DNA from: Candolleomyces eurysporus
Lineage: Eukaryota > Basidiomycota > Agaricomycetes > Agaricales > Psathyrellaceae
Direction: 5' to 3'
Assembly: GCA_027579435.1 (NCBI GenBank)
Contig: JANBPK010001332.1
Span: 1 to 23,933, forward strand
Length of the DNA stretch: 23,933 nucleotides
This document shows positions 1 to 9,089 of this stretch, piece after piece. The notes under the pieces were generated by a model. The model was not told where the DNA came from, ran no database searches, and saw only the letters and a list, made by a program, of their open reading frames with translations. Every line of letters starts with the position of its first letter. The stretch's first letter is position 1. The position numbers were made by a program, and so were the translations under genes.

Positions 1-3000
1 AGGAGCTTCGGCGATCGGCGCCTGGTGACCATATCTGGGCACCTGGTGAATATGTGGTCGCGCGACTGCCTTTCGGCGCCGCATGTGCACGCGTGGTCCT
101 CCTGGATGTTGAACCGACGATAGTATTCGCCGATGGGGGCGTGGTTGAGGATCGCCCTGCACATTCGCGTGCATAGCAGCGTGTCCTCTCCCACCGATTT
201 CAGCCACGATCCGCCATTGGCGTATGTGGGCGCTATATCCGTCCCTTTCAGCTCGCGCATCGCGAGGAACTGGGGACCCCCGATACTCTCGTCCCGGAAC
301 ATAGTTGCCCAGGAGTCGAGTGCGGACTGGGTTATGCCCTTGCGCACACTATCCAGTGTTGTAGCTGGCCTCCGGCCCACCGGGATGGGCGGGAGGCTGC
401 GAGCGGCCCTATGGGCCTTGTGTTGGACGCCCCACTCCAATTTGGAGGGCGTGCCAATGAATTCGATGTAGCGGTCCTCCCCTTCCGAGAGCCACAGATC
501 GAGTGCCTTGCATACGGCCAAGGAATGCGCCTGTCCAGAATGGACTGACGGGTCTACCGACCTCCTCGCTGAAGGCATGGAGTCAGTGAATATAATGATA
601 TGGTCGCATCCGTCCAGGGACGTAGCCCTGACGACTGCTGCCCTTATCGCAAAGAGCTCCGCGCATGCAGAGGTGATCTTTCCTGCCGCCCATGCTGAGG
701 TGGCAGGGTCATGTCCAGCTCGCTCTATAACAAACGACGCTGTTGCCTGGTGCGCGGCGCGCTTTGGGACCGAGCAGTCCGTCCCACAGCACACCGTGCC
801 TCGTTGTCGTGCAGCCTGTTGCTGCCGAGTATCAAGGAAGGACCGTCGCTTCGGTAGCGCGTCTTCTCCCTTGGGGTCGAAATCATCGAACAGCACCCTT
901 CCTTGGTGCCTGTCCAGTAATCGTTCACCAGGGGTGTTTTCCTCCGCGGTTGGGGAGAACACCTCGGTGAGAGTGTGTATCTTGCTGTTAGTTTCTGTAA
1001 CCGCGTCGCGTACCACCTTCTGTTTGTCTGCCGACATCCAGCAAGATGCTCCCAGGGCAGGGATCGCCGTTTTGGCGTGTTCCCCTCTCATCAGCGACCT
1101 GAGCGGATGGGAGTCCGACAGGGTCGCTGTGCGAAACACTGCTCTTTGCGAGAGCTTGTGGAGGTGTAAACGGATGGGGGGTAGCCCAGCTAGGCTCTCC
1201 ACTCCTCCGGTGGGTGAGGTGCGGAACGCACCCGTGATCCAGCACGCAGCCTTCCGCTGCATCGAGGTCAATGACTTGAGGGCGCCTTTGTTCTTGGCGC
1301 CTTCGAAGTACCACAGCCTGTGGCCGTACGTGGCGATAGGCACCACGCACGCCCTATACAGGATGCGTTTGTTGCGAGGGGACAGACCCCTTGTAGAGTT
1401 GCCAAGCATCCTCATTGCCATGACGGTAGTGAGGGCTTTTGTGGTGTAGTAGCGAACGTGTTCCTGGAACGTCAGCTTCCTATCAAAGTAGAATCCCAAG
1501 TACCGCCAATAGGTCTTGGGTCTGAGAGGGTTGTCGCCAGTGTATGGCGCGTATCCTAAGTCCAGGGGCCGGTCGAAACCTGTCCTGGCTCTCGTGAAGT
1601 GAAAGAGTTCGGTCTTGTCGTGTTCCAACGCCAGACCTGTCTTTGTAAAGAGCTCAAACACGATGCTGTACGCATGCCGAAGCATAACGCAGTTCGTGTC
1701 TATCTCCGAGGATTGGACAATGATGTCGCCATCGTCCACATAAGAGATGAGTGTGCACCCCAACCCTGCACTCCTCTTCCTGAACAGTTTCATGACAGGC
1801 GCTATGACTAGCGCCGACAAGACGGGGGACAGGGCTGATCCTTGGCCTACGCCAACATCGGCCCTTCGCGGGTCTGATGTGTCACGGTTCCATGCATACG
1901 TCGTGAACCGGTCCACTAGATACGATCTGAAGAAGGCAACAACCCTGCGGTTGAAGCCTAACTTCTCCAGGACCGCCAGCAAGAACTGGTGGTTGATCGA
2001 AGGGAAGAACTGAGCGACGTCGAAGGCGACCACGCTCGTCTGCAGTTTCTGAGCCCAACCCGAACGCACCAGGTGCGTGAGGAAGAGCCCCGCATCCTCG
2101 GTGGAGCGCTGGCGCACTCCTCCCATTTGGTTAGGATCGACAAGATCGTACTTGATCATGTCGTGCTGGAACCTGTTCGAGATCATCTTCTCGATGAGTT
2201 TCCCCAGCGTGTTCAGGAGGACGATAGGCCTGAACGCCTTGGGGGCTGAGTAGGACGGTTTGTTCGGCTTCGGTATGATAACCGACGTCGATTCCTTGAA
2301 GTGCCTCGGCCAGTGTCCGGATTCCATGCATCCGTTGGCCAAGGCGATGATGATATCTCCGCACTCCGGGAGCGCAAGGATTTGTTTAAGGTGCCGCCAT
2401 GTAATGTGGTCGGGCCCTGGTGCTGAGCGCGCAGAGCACGCTTCAAGAGCCTGCCTCAGCTCCAGCTGAGAGAACTTAGGCCAGGGGCGCTCGGGCTCAT
2501 CTAGGAGCCCCTCGAGAATAGAGACGTCAACAGGGCGATCTGATGCCGCGTTGTACGTAGAGTGGAGGGCGTTCCACAGATCGCCCAGGTTATGGCACGG
2601 CCGTCCCTCGAACTGGATGGCCTCGCACGGAGGGTTTCTGCGCTCCTTGACCCACTCCATAAGGTCCCATGGGCGCTTGTTAGTCGTTGCAACTTCCCCG
2701 ATCCGCTTATCGAAGAATTCGCGTTTAGCAGCCTTGACCGCTGATCTGAAGGCCTTGTGGTTCTCGGCGGACATCTCTCGTCGATACTCCTCAAGCGCCC
2801 TTGTGCAATCGTCGTTCCAGTACTCTCTCGAGTTGGGGCCGACAGTGTACTCCGTAGAATGTTTATTCCACGCAGTGGAGAAAGCGTCGGCTATGGCCGA
2901 CGTCATGCGCTCTACCTCCTCCGCGGTGGTAGGGTGATAGCCAGACAGATCGCCTATGTCCAGGACAATGTCCGCGACAAATTCCTTCTCTTCGTCGCTG

Positions 3001-3614
3001 AACGGCTTTAGGGTTCGCCCCTTTACTTTCGGCACGGCGTGCCGCAGTAGGATTGTAGCGGACAGCGGGATATGATCCGACCGGCCCTGGTGTTCCACAG
3101 CTCTCCTAGTGCATGCGCTAAGGGTGTCTGTGGTGTTAACGAACACCAGGTCTATAACCGACCTGACGTTCTGGTTCGCTCTGGACACATACGTGGGTCC
3201 ATAGTTGTCGGGTCTCGCATATTCGAGGCCCAGCGACGCCGCTGTCTCAACCAGCAGAATAGCCGTCGTCCGGTGGTGCTGGACGTCTTGGTCCCACTCC
3301 CTCGAATGACAGTTAAAGTCCCCGCCCATATAACTTAGTTGGGGAAGTGATTCAGATCTATCCGCGATGAGCCTAATCGCCCGATGCTGATCATCTGAGT
3401 ATACATTCATGAGATGCGTCGGATCTCCGTTCCCAAAGAGGGAGATCACCATCACATCGCGATCGTCGATGAGATCTCGACGAAAGGCCGGCCGCAGCGG
3501 GTCCAGGCGCTTCGATACGTAGGTCATGACTCTCGGTCTAGACCCCGACTCCGGTTGGCGCACCATGCACGTCCACATAGGGTGCCTTGGTGCGCCGATT
3601 ACTGGCGCGCCCTC
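1..3614 (-). CDS. LINE copy 1: stop-free endonuclease-RT-RNase H polyprotein (partial)
   Basis: The minus strand in the frame whose codons occupy plus positions 3k to 3k+2 has no stop from 3614 to 1, about 1,200 codons. It runs off the left edge, so its stop is not seen. In order it shows a partial APE endonuclease (GDFNCHSREWD near 3300-3330, SDHIPLS near 3060-3085), a linker, an RT domain (SAPGPDHI, FDVAQFFPSI, GQGSALSPV, YVDDGD at 1725-1742), RNase H (AELFAI, IFTDS, about 840-370) and a C-terminal knuckle (CTCGAERQSRDHIFTRC, about 100-40). The endonuclease start with its QEP motif is missing, so the copy is 5'-truncated at the junction with copy 2. The first internal ATG is at 3578. The domain order fits Tad1/I-type LINEs; clade assignment is inference. 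It is CpG-rich and looks the youngest copy here. Confidence 0.88.
1..3614 (-). mobile_element. LINE copy 1 (5'-truncated, continues left)
   Basis: This is the mobile element containing the open frame above. Its 5' boundary at 3614 abuts copy 2 in head-to-head orientation. Its 3' end and tail lie outside the window, because position 1 falls about 20 codons before the stop expected from copies 2 and 4. Colinear similarity to copies 2-5 defines it as a repeat family. Confidence 0.88.
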
Positions 3615-4698
3615 TTGACGGCTATACTGCTGGTAGAGACGGCAGCATCGCTGGGCCTCGAGTATGCGGGACCCGAGAACTACGGACCTACATACATATC
3701 CAGAGCAAACCAGAACATCAGATCGGTTATAGACCTGGTATTCGTAAGCCCAACAGACACCCTTAGCGCCTGCGTTAAGAGAGCTGTGGAACACCAAGGC
3801 CGGTCGGATCATATCCCGCTGTCCGCTGTGATCCCACTGAGGCACACTGTGCCGAAGGTGAAGGGGAGGACCCTAGAGCCGTTCAGCGATGAAGAGAAGG
3901 AGTTCGTCACAGACATTGTACTGGACATAGGTGACCTGTCCGGCTACCGCCCTACCACTGCAGAGGAGGTAGAGCGCATGACGTCGGCCATAGCCGATGC
4001 ATTCTCCGCTGCGTGGAAGAAACACTCAACGGAGTACACGGTCGGCCCGAACTTGCGAGAGTACTGGAACGACGAGTGTACGAAGGCCTTGGAGGAATAC
4101 TGGCAGGAGATGATGGCCGATAACCACAAGGCTTTCCGGTCAGCGGTAAAAGCCGCAAAGTGCGAGTTCTTTGACGAGCGAATCGAAGAGGTAGCAACAA
4201 TGAACAAGCGCCCCTGGGACCTGATGGAATGGGTCAAGGAGCGCAAGAACCCTCCGTGCGAGGCCATCCAGTTTGAGGGGAGGCCTTGCCACAAATTAGA
4301 TGACCTTTGGGACGCCCTACACTCGACGTACAACGCGGCATCTGACCGCCCCGTAGACACGTCGATACTTGACGAGCTCGCTGATGAGCCTGAACGACCA
4401 TGGCCCGAGTTCTCGCAGCTGGAACTCAGGCAAGCTTTAGAAGCGTGCTTATCACGCTCAGCCCCGGGGCCGGACCACATTACGTGGCGGCACCTTAAAC
4501 AGATTCTTGCATTACCAGAATGCGGGGAGATCATCATCGCGCTGGCCAACGGATGCGTTGCGTCCGAGTACTAGCCTAGACACTTCAAGGAGTCGACCTC
4601 GGTTATCATACCTAACCCAAACAAGCCCTCCTATTCGGCCCCCAAAGCGTTCAGGCCTATAGTGCTGTTGAACACCTTAGGGAAACTCATCGAGANAG
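3615..4698 (+). pseudogene. LINE copy 2: endonuclease C-terminus and RT N-terminus
   Basis: The frame encodes the end of an APE-type endonuclease (SVIDLVFV, then SDHIPLSA near 3804-3827, the C-terminal SDH motif), the linker (VKGRTLEPFSDEEKEF), and the start of RT (SAPGPDHITWRHLK near 4462-4500). A TAG at 4572-4574 replaces the Trp of the GHWPRHF motif kept in copies 1 and 3. An extra N at 4696 then shifts the frame just before the ISNRFQHDMIK stretch. The open frame extends upstream to 3414, but there it reads antisense copy 1 and is not LINE sense sequence. Confidence 0.85.
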
Positions 4699-6159
4699 AT
4701 GATCTCGAACAGATTCCAGCACGACATGATCAAATATGATCTCGTCGATCCTAACCAGATGGGTGGAGTGCGCCAGCGCTCCACCGAGGACGCAGGGCTC
4801 TTCCTCACGCACCTTGTGCGGTCAGGGTGGGCCCAGAGACTACAGACGAGCGTCGTCGCATTCGACGTTGCTCAGTTCTTCCCCTCGATCAACCACCGGT
4901 TCTTACTGGCAGTGCTGGCGAAGCTAGGCTTTAACCGTAAGGTAGTTGCCTTCTTCGGATCGTATCTTGTGGACAGGTTCACAACGTATGCATGGAACCG
5001 GGACACATCAGACCCACAAAGAGCTGATGTTGGCGTTGGCCAAGGATCAGCCCTATCCCCAGTCTTGTCGGCGCTAGTAATTGCGCCGGTCATGAAGATC
5101 TTCCGGACGAGGAGTGTAGGCCTGGGATGCACCCTCATCTTGTACGTTGACGATGGTGATATCATTGTCCAGTCAGCAGAGATAGATACGAACTGTGTCA
5201 TGCTTCGGCATGCATACGGTATCGTGTTTGACCTCTTTACAAAGTCGGGTCTTGCGTTGGAGCACGACAAGACCGAGCTCTTCCACTTCACGAGGGCCAG
5301 GACCGGTTTCGACCGGCCCCTGGACCTAGGATATGCGCCATACACTGGCGACAACCCTCTCAAGCCCAAGATCTATTGGCAGTACCTGGGTTTCTATTTC
5401 GATAGGAAGCTGACATTCCAAGAACATGTCCGCTACTACACTACCAAGGCCCTCACCACCGTTATGGCGATGAGGATGCTTGGCAACTCAACGAGGGGTC
5501 TTTCCCCTCGCAACAAGCGCATCCTGTATAGGGCGTGCGTGGTGCCTATCGCCACGTACAGCCATAGGCTGTGGTACTTTGAAGGGGCCAAGACAAAGGG
5601 TGTCCTTAAAACACTCACGTCCATGCAGCGAAAGGCTGCATGCTGGATCACAGGCGCGTTTCGCACGTCACCAACCGGAGGAGTGGAGAGCCTAGCAGGG
5701 CTACCATCCATTCGGCTACATATACACAAGCTCTCTCAGAGAGCAGTGTTCCGCACGGCCACCCTATCGGACACCCATCCGCTCCGGTCGTTAATGAGAG
5801 GGGAACACGCTAAGTCAGCGGCACCCGTACTGGGAGCGTCTTGCTGGATGTCAGCCAACAGACAAAAGACGGTCTGTGATGCAGTTACCGAGACAAGCGG
5901 TAAACTAGATAGCCTCACTGAGAGGTTCTCCCCGTGCGCGGAAGAGAACACCCCGGGTGAACAATTACTGGACAGATACCAGAAGAGAGTGCTGTTCAAT
6001 GAATTCGACCCCAAGGGTGAGGATGCACTGCCCAAGCGACGTACTTCCCTTGACAACATGCAGCGGCGGGCTGCACAGATCGGAGCACGGTCTGCTGCGG
6101 GACAGATTGTTCAGCCCCGCGGCAAACCACGCGACAGGTTACGGCCTCGTTCGTCATAG
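4699..6159 (+). pseudogene. LINE copy 2: reverse transcriptase core
   Basis: A 486-residue open frame holding most of the RT. It includes motif A (AFDVAQFFPSINH, about 4858-4896), GVGQGSALSPVLSAL and the catalytic YVDDGD (5143-5160), followed by thumb-like sequence (YLGFYFDRKLTFQEHV, HRLWYFEGAK). RT copies element RNA onto nicked target DNA. A one-base deletion near 6078, compared with copy 1, throws the last ~27 residues out of frame before the stop, so the link to RNase H is broken. The first ATG (4699) follows the ambiguous N at 4696 and is probably not a true start. Confidence 0.87.
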
Positions 6160-6605
6160 AGCGAGCTGGAAGCGACCCTATCGCCTCTACGTGGGCGGCG
6201 GGGAGGATCACCTCTGCGTGCGCGGAGCTCTTCGCGATAAGGGCAGCGATCGTTAGGGCCATGGCACTTGACGAATGCGACCATATCATGGTATTCACCG
6301 ACTCTATGGCCTCAGCGAGGCGAGCGGTGGACCCGTCCGTCCACTCAGGGCAGGCACACTCCCTTGCAATATGCAAGGCCCTAGCTGTGTGGCTCTCCCA
6401 AGGGGAGGACCGCTACATTGAATTCATCGGCACGCCCTCAAAACTGGGGTGGGGCATCCAGCACAAGGCCCATAGGGTTGCTCGCAGTCTCCCACCTATC
6501 TCGATAGGCCAGAGGCCTGCCACAACACTGGACAGCATGCGCAAAGGCATAACCCAGTCAGCACTCGACTCTTGGGCAACTATGTTCCGAGACGAGAGAT
6601 ATTGA
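6110..6605 (+). pseudogene. LINE copy 2: RNase H domain
   Basis: Read in the frame that matches copy 1, this segment encodes TASFVIERAG, SACAELFAI, VFTDSMASARR, IEFIGTPSK and IQHKAHRVA, an RNase H fold that in LINEs helps remove template RNA. The AEL Glu and FTDS Asp are kept. In the last motif, where canonical RNase H has Asp (NExAD), the sequence reads QHKAH. A TGA (6603-6605) interrupts the frame where copy 1 reads DESIGGPQF and copy 2 reads DERY then stop. The ATG-started open part is 6261-6605. Confidence 0.82.
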
Positions 6606-6957
6606 GGGTCCCAATTCCTCGTGATGCGCGAGTTGAAAGGGACAGACATAGCGCCCACATACACTAATGGCAGATCGTGGCTGAAGTCGGTGGGAGAGGA
6701 TACGCTGCTGTGCACGCGGATGTGCAGAGCGATCCTCAACCACGCCCCCATCGGCGAGTACTATTGTCGGTTCAACATTCAGGAAGACCACACATGTACG
6801 TGCGGCGCTGAAAGGCAGTCGTGTGACCACATATTCACCAGGTGCCCAGACATGGTCACCAGGAGATGTTTGCCGAAGCTCCTGAATGAGCTTATTGGCT
6901 TCCTGCAGCAGAACCCGCACGCATTTGGGTTCCGTCCCACCCCGCAGAGCATCNGGG
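6606..6957 (+). pseudogene. LINE copy 2: C-terminal zinc-knuckle segment
   Basis: This segment encodes LKGTDIAPTY, GEDTLLCTRMCRAILNH and a CTCGAERQSCDHIFTRC knuckle (Cx1C-x7-H-x4-C), typical of the C-terminus of APE-type LINE proteins. The ORF then ends NPHAFGF...QSI. In copy 4 the family stop follows directly as IG-stop. Here an extra N at 6954 hides the same TGA at 6958-6960, and the apparent frame runs spuriously into the 3'UTR up to 7193. Confidence 0.82.
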
Positions 6958-6960
6958 TGA

Positions 6961-7346
6961 AAGTCGGGGGCCGGGCCTGTGACCCGCGCCCCAGGTTTCG
7001 GCTGCGTCATTACCGAAGGGAGGGGAAGTTGGGGCGGGGGGAAGGGAGGCGCCGGAAGGCTTCNGCTGAGAAGGGCCTCGTGGACCTCGCCCTGTCATGT
7101 CCCGAATGGAGGGAAGGCGCGGCTGATGAATGGGGTGTGGGACGGAGGCCTGTGAGTGCCCAGACCTACATNGCGCTTGCACAAGCCACATAGAGTGGCG
7201 AATGCATACTCGGGCCCTGGCTGAGGGCAGGGCTCACATATCGCCTAGCAACTGCGTCATGTCTCCTTTCTTTTTCAATGTTGTTTACTTGTTTTCGTAG
7301 ATAACGACCAGCCTGCCTTTGCGCCCCGGAATAGAAATAGGATTTC
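6961..7346 (+). other. LINE copy 2 3'UTR with G-rich tract
   Basis: Non-coding 3' end of the LINE, recognisable again in copies 4 and 5. It begins GTGAAAGTCGGGG and contains a G-rich block at 7018-7041 with four or more runs of three or more Gs, a G-quadruplex-type motif. It ends GGAATAGAAATAGGATTTC just before the A tail. The conserved end block (GGCTCACAT...TAGCAAC) recurs inverted in copy 5. Confidence 0.75.
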
Positions 7347-7368
7347 AAAAAAAAAAAAGAAAAAAAGT
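7347..7368 (+). repeat. Poly(A) tail of LINE copy 2
   Basis: An A run interrupted by one G directly follows the 3'UTR end. This is the signature of target-primed reverse transcription and fixes the 3' boundary of copy 2. Confidence 0.8.
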
Positions 7369-7402
7369 CATGTTGGAATCTATTCAAGATCATCCTTCTC
7401 CT
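7369..7402 (-). mobile_element. 34-bp inverted LINE RT scrap
   Basis: Read on the minus strand, this piece matches the LINE sequence encoding EKMILNRFQHD (compare 9563-9592 in copy 3), with small changes. It lies between the poly(A) of copy 2 and the copia fragment. It is a fossil of another LINE insertion, or filler DNA copied at the junction. Confidence 0.6.
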
Positions 7403-7600
7403 TGTCACTGAACAGCGAAGCTCACAGCCTTTGCAATATCAGGCCGAGTCATGGTGCACAGGTATTGGAGGGTGCCAATTGCACTAAGATATGGCACAGA
7501 GCGCATATACTCGACCTCCTCACTGTTTTGGGGACCCATGGACTTGGAGAGCTTGATGCCAGGTACAAGCGGAGTGGTGACAGGGTTGCAGTCGAACTAT
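7403..7600 (-). pseudogene. Ty1/copia RT fragment
   Basis: The minus strand encodes FDCNPVTTPLVPGIKL, then SVPYLSAIGTLQYL and CTMTRPDIAKAVS. This is the diagnostic C-terminal RT block of Ty1/copia polyproteins (canonical form YRSAVGSLMYL...TRPDIA). Only about 65 codons remain. The fragment is cut off by the LINE scrap on one side and by LINE copy 3 on the other. It may belong to the same element as the primer-binding site and LTR at 10321-11425, with LINE copy 3 inserted in or replacing the middle; that link is inference. Confidence 0.75.
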
Positions 7601-7711
7601 TTTGATCTTGATGTATTTCTCAAGTCTGTGAAAGATGGATTCAATGTGTTATTGCTATAGGAACCCTGTGGCAAATGATAAGGCAAGCGCCCTCTGCAAT
7701 GAGCAAAGAGG
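7601..7711 (+). pseudogene. LINE copy 3: endonuclease N-terminal segment
   Basis: Frame YFDLDVFLKSVKDGFNVLLL, TAG, EPCGK resembles the first beta strand and QEP catalytic motif of LINE APE endonucleases, with CAG changed to TAG. Further stops or shifts follow before the frame SAMSKE continues across the solo LTR into GTPVIGAP at 8141. No ATG or upstream gag-like ORF1 is visible. Confidence 0.65.
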
Positions 7712-8135
7712 TGTTTGAACAGCAAGGCAGTCAACTGGAGTCCGACAGTCAGGGAACTGATCTCGGATTAGGGATAAACTACTCACCTGGAGTCCGACAG
7801 TCAGGGAACTGATCTGGGGGACTCCAGGACAATACAGGGCTATATATATAACCTAAAACAATAATCACATGGACCGGAATAATGGAAAACCGGAATATCG
7901 AAAGGAAATAGCTAAAACCTCGGAGTAACTAAGTGGAAGCAATTGAGAACATGTTCTGGGCATGGGAGCAATTGCCGAGAACATGGAAAAGAGTCTGGAA
8001 TGATAAGAAGTCAAAGATGAGATAAAACCAAAGATAAGGGAATAAAGAGACTGATAAGATGAAGCAAGAGATAAGATAAGGAAAACAAGAAAAGCGAAAT
8101 AAGAGGTGAGTCAAACTGGTCACATACTTTCAACA
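7712..8135 (-). mobile_element. Solo LTR A (copia-type) inside LINE copy 3
   Basis: A 424-bp unit, TGTTTGAAC...TTTCAACA on the plus strand. It matches LTR B (10335-11425 without its insert) and, inverted, LTR C. It is flanked by AGAGG (7707-7711) and GGAGG (8136-8140), a 5-bp target duplication with one mismatch. Removing the LTR rejoins the LINE frame SAMSKEGTPVIG. A TATATATA box lies at about 7842-7850. Orientation is taken from LTR B, whose adjacent primer-binding site reads on the minus strand. No polypurine tract or internal sequence adjoins it, so it is a solo LTR. Confidence 0.82.
7735..7815. repeat. Internal duplication in LTR A
   Basis: The 29-bp CTGGAGTCCGACAGTC...GATCT block occurs at 7735-7763 and again at 7787-7815, separated by 23 bp. 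LTR B has it once, so the duplication is specific to LTR A and explains most of its extra length. Confidence 0.85.
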
Positions 8136-9089
8136 GGAGGGCACTCCAGTCATTGGTGCTCCAAGGCGCCCTCAGTGGATGTGCATGGTGCGCCAACCAG
8201 AATCTGGGTCGCGACCGAGAGTCATGGCCTATGTGTCGAGGCACCTGGACCCGCTGTGTCCGGCCCATCGTCGAGATCTCATCGACGATTGAGATGTGAT
8301 GGTGATCTCCCTCTTTGGGAATGGAGATCCAACGCATCTCATGAACATTTACTCTGACAATCAGCATTGGGTGATCAAGATTATTGCCGATAGATCTGAA
8401 ACATTCCCCAAATCAGCTACATGGGCGGGGACTTCAATTGCCATTCGAGGGAGTGGGACCAGGATGTCCCGCACCACCAGACGACAGCTATACTGCTTGT
8501 TGAGACAGCAGCGACCATGGGACTCGAATATGCGAGACCCAGTAACTATGGACCGACTTTCGTGTCCAGAGCAAATCAGAACACTAGGTCCGTCATTGAC
8601 CTTGTGTTTGTTAACACACCCAATACCCTCAGCGCTAATGTCAGATGGGTGGTGGAGCATCAGGGATGGTCGGATCACATCCCACTGTCTGCTAATGTAC
8701 CGCTTAAGCACGCTGTGCCAAAAGTCAAGGGCAGAACCCTAGCACCATTCAGCGACGAGGAGAAGGAGTTTATTGTGAACATTGTACTGGACATAGGAGA
8801 CTGGTCTGGCTATCATCCCTCTACAGCAGAAGAGGTGGAACGTATGACTTCAGCCATCGCTGGAGCATTCTCCACTGTGTGGAATGAGCACTCCACGCAG
8901 TATACGATCGGTCCCAACTCAAAGGAGTATTGGAATGACGAATGCACGAAGGCCCTTGAGAGTTATCGGCAGGAGATGACGACCGAAACCACAAGGCCTT
9001 TAGATCGGCGGTTAAAGCTGCAAAGCGTGAGTTCTTTGATAAGCAGATTGAGGAGGTCGCGACGACCAACAAACGCCCATGGGACCTGA
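8136..9089 (+). pseudogene. LINE copy 3: endonuclease and linker
   Basis: Encodes EGTPVIGAPRRP, VISLFGNGDPTHLMN, GDFNCHSREWDQDV (about 8425-8465), RSVIDLVFVN and SDHIPLSA, the central and C-terminal APE endonuclease motifs. The linker VKGRTLAPFSDEEKEF follows. The open part 8421-9089 starts within the GGDFN block and is not a natural start. A one-base deletion near 8983, compared with copies 1 and 2, shifts the frame after RQEMT. Upstream, a TGA replaces the Arg codon in DLIDDRDVM. Confidence 0.8.

Larger units (their letters stand above)
3615..7368 (+). mobile_element. LINE copy 2 with 3'UTR and poly(A) tail
   Basis: A second member of the same LINE family, in the opposite orientation to copy 1. 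It starts inside the endonuclease domain (TAILLVETAA), continues through RT, RNase H and zinc knuckle, then a ~390-bp 3'UTR, and ends in an A-rich tail at about 7348-7367. By eye the coding part differs from copy 1 at roughly one base in eight to ten, so it is a separate older insertion and not a recent duplication. Two stops, a -1 shift and two extra Ns break the frame. Confidence 0.88.

Noticed and set aside
508..1449. 313-codon open frame on the plus strand
   Set aside because: It is antisense to the RNase H/RT frame of LINE copy 1. The minus strand carries the recognisable domains, and the same antisense frame recurs opposite copies 2 and 4.
3414..3614. N-terminal extension of the plus frame that continues into LINE copy 2
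   Set aside because: This part reads antisense copy 1 endonuclease across the head-to-head junction; the chance in-frame fusion is not a natural N-terminus.
3605..3625. Twin priming as the origin of the copy 1/copy 2 head-to-head pair
   Set aside because: Twin priming yields complementary, non-overlapping segments. These two copies cover nearly the same family region and are clearly diverged.
3944..4549. 201-codon minus ORF
   Set aside because: Antisense shadow of LINE copy 2 endonuclease/RT; its sequence mirrors antisense frames of copies 1 and 3.
6960..7193. Extension of the LINE copy 2 zinc-knuckle frame into GC-rich sequence
   Set aside because: It depends on the extra N at 6954. Without it the family stop TGA follows QSIG, as in copy 4.
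7451..7660. 69-codon plus ORF
   Set aside because: It is a hybrid: the first part is antisense to the copia RT fragment, and only the last ~20 codons are real LINE endonuclease sequence.
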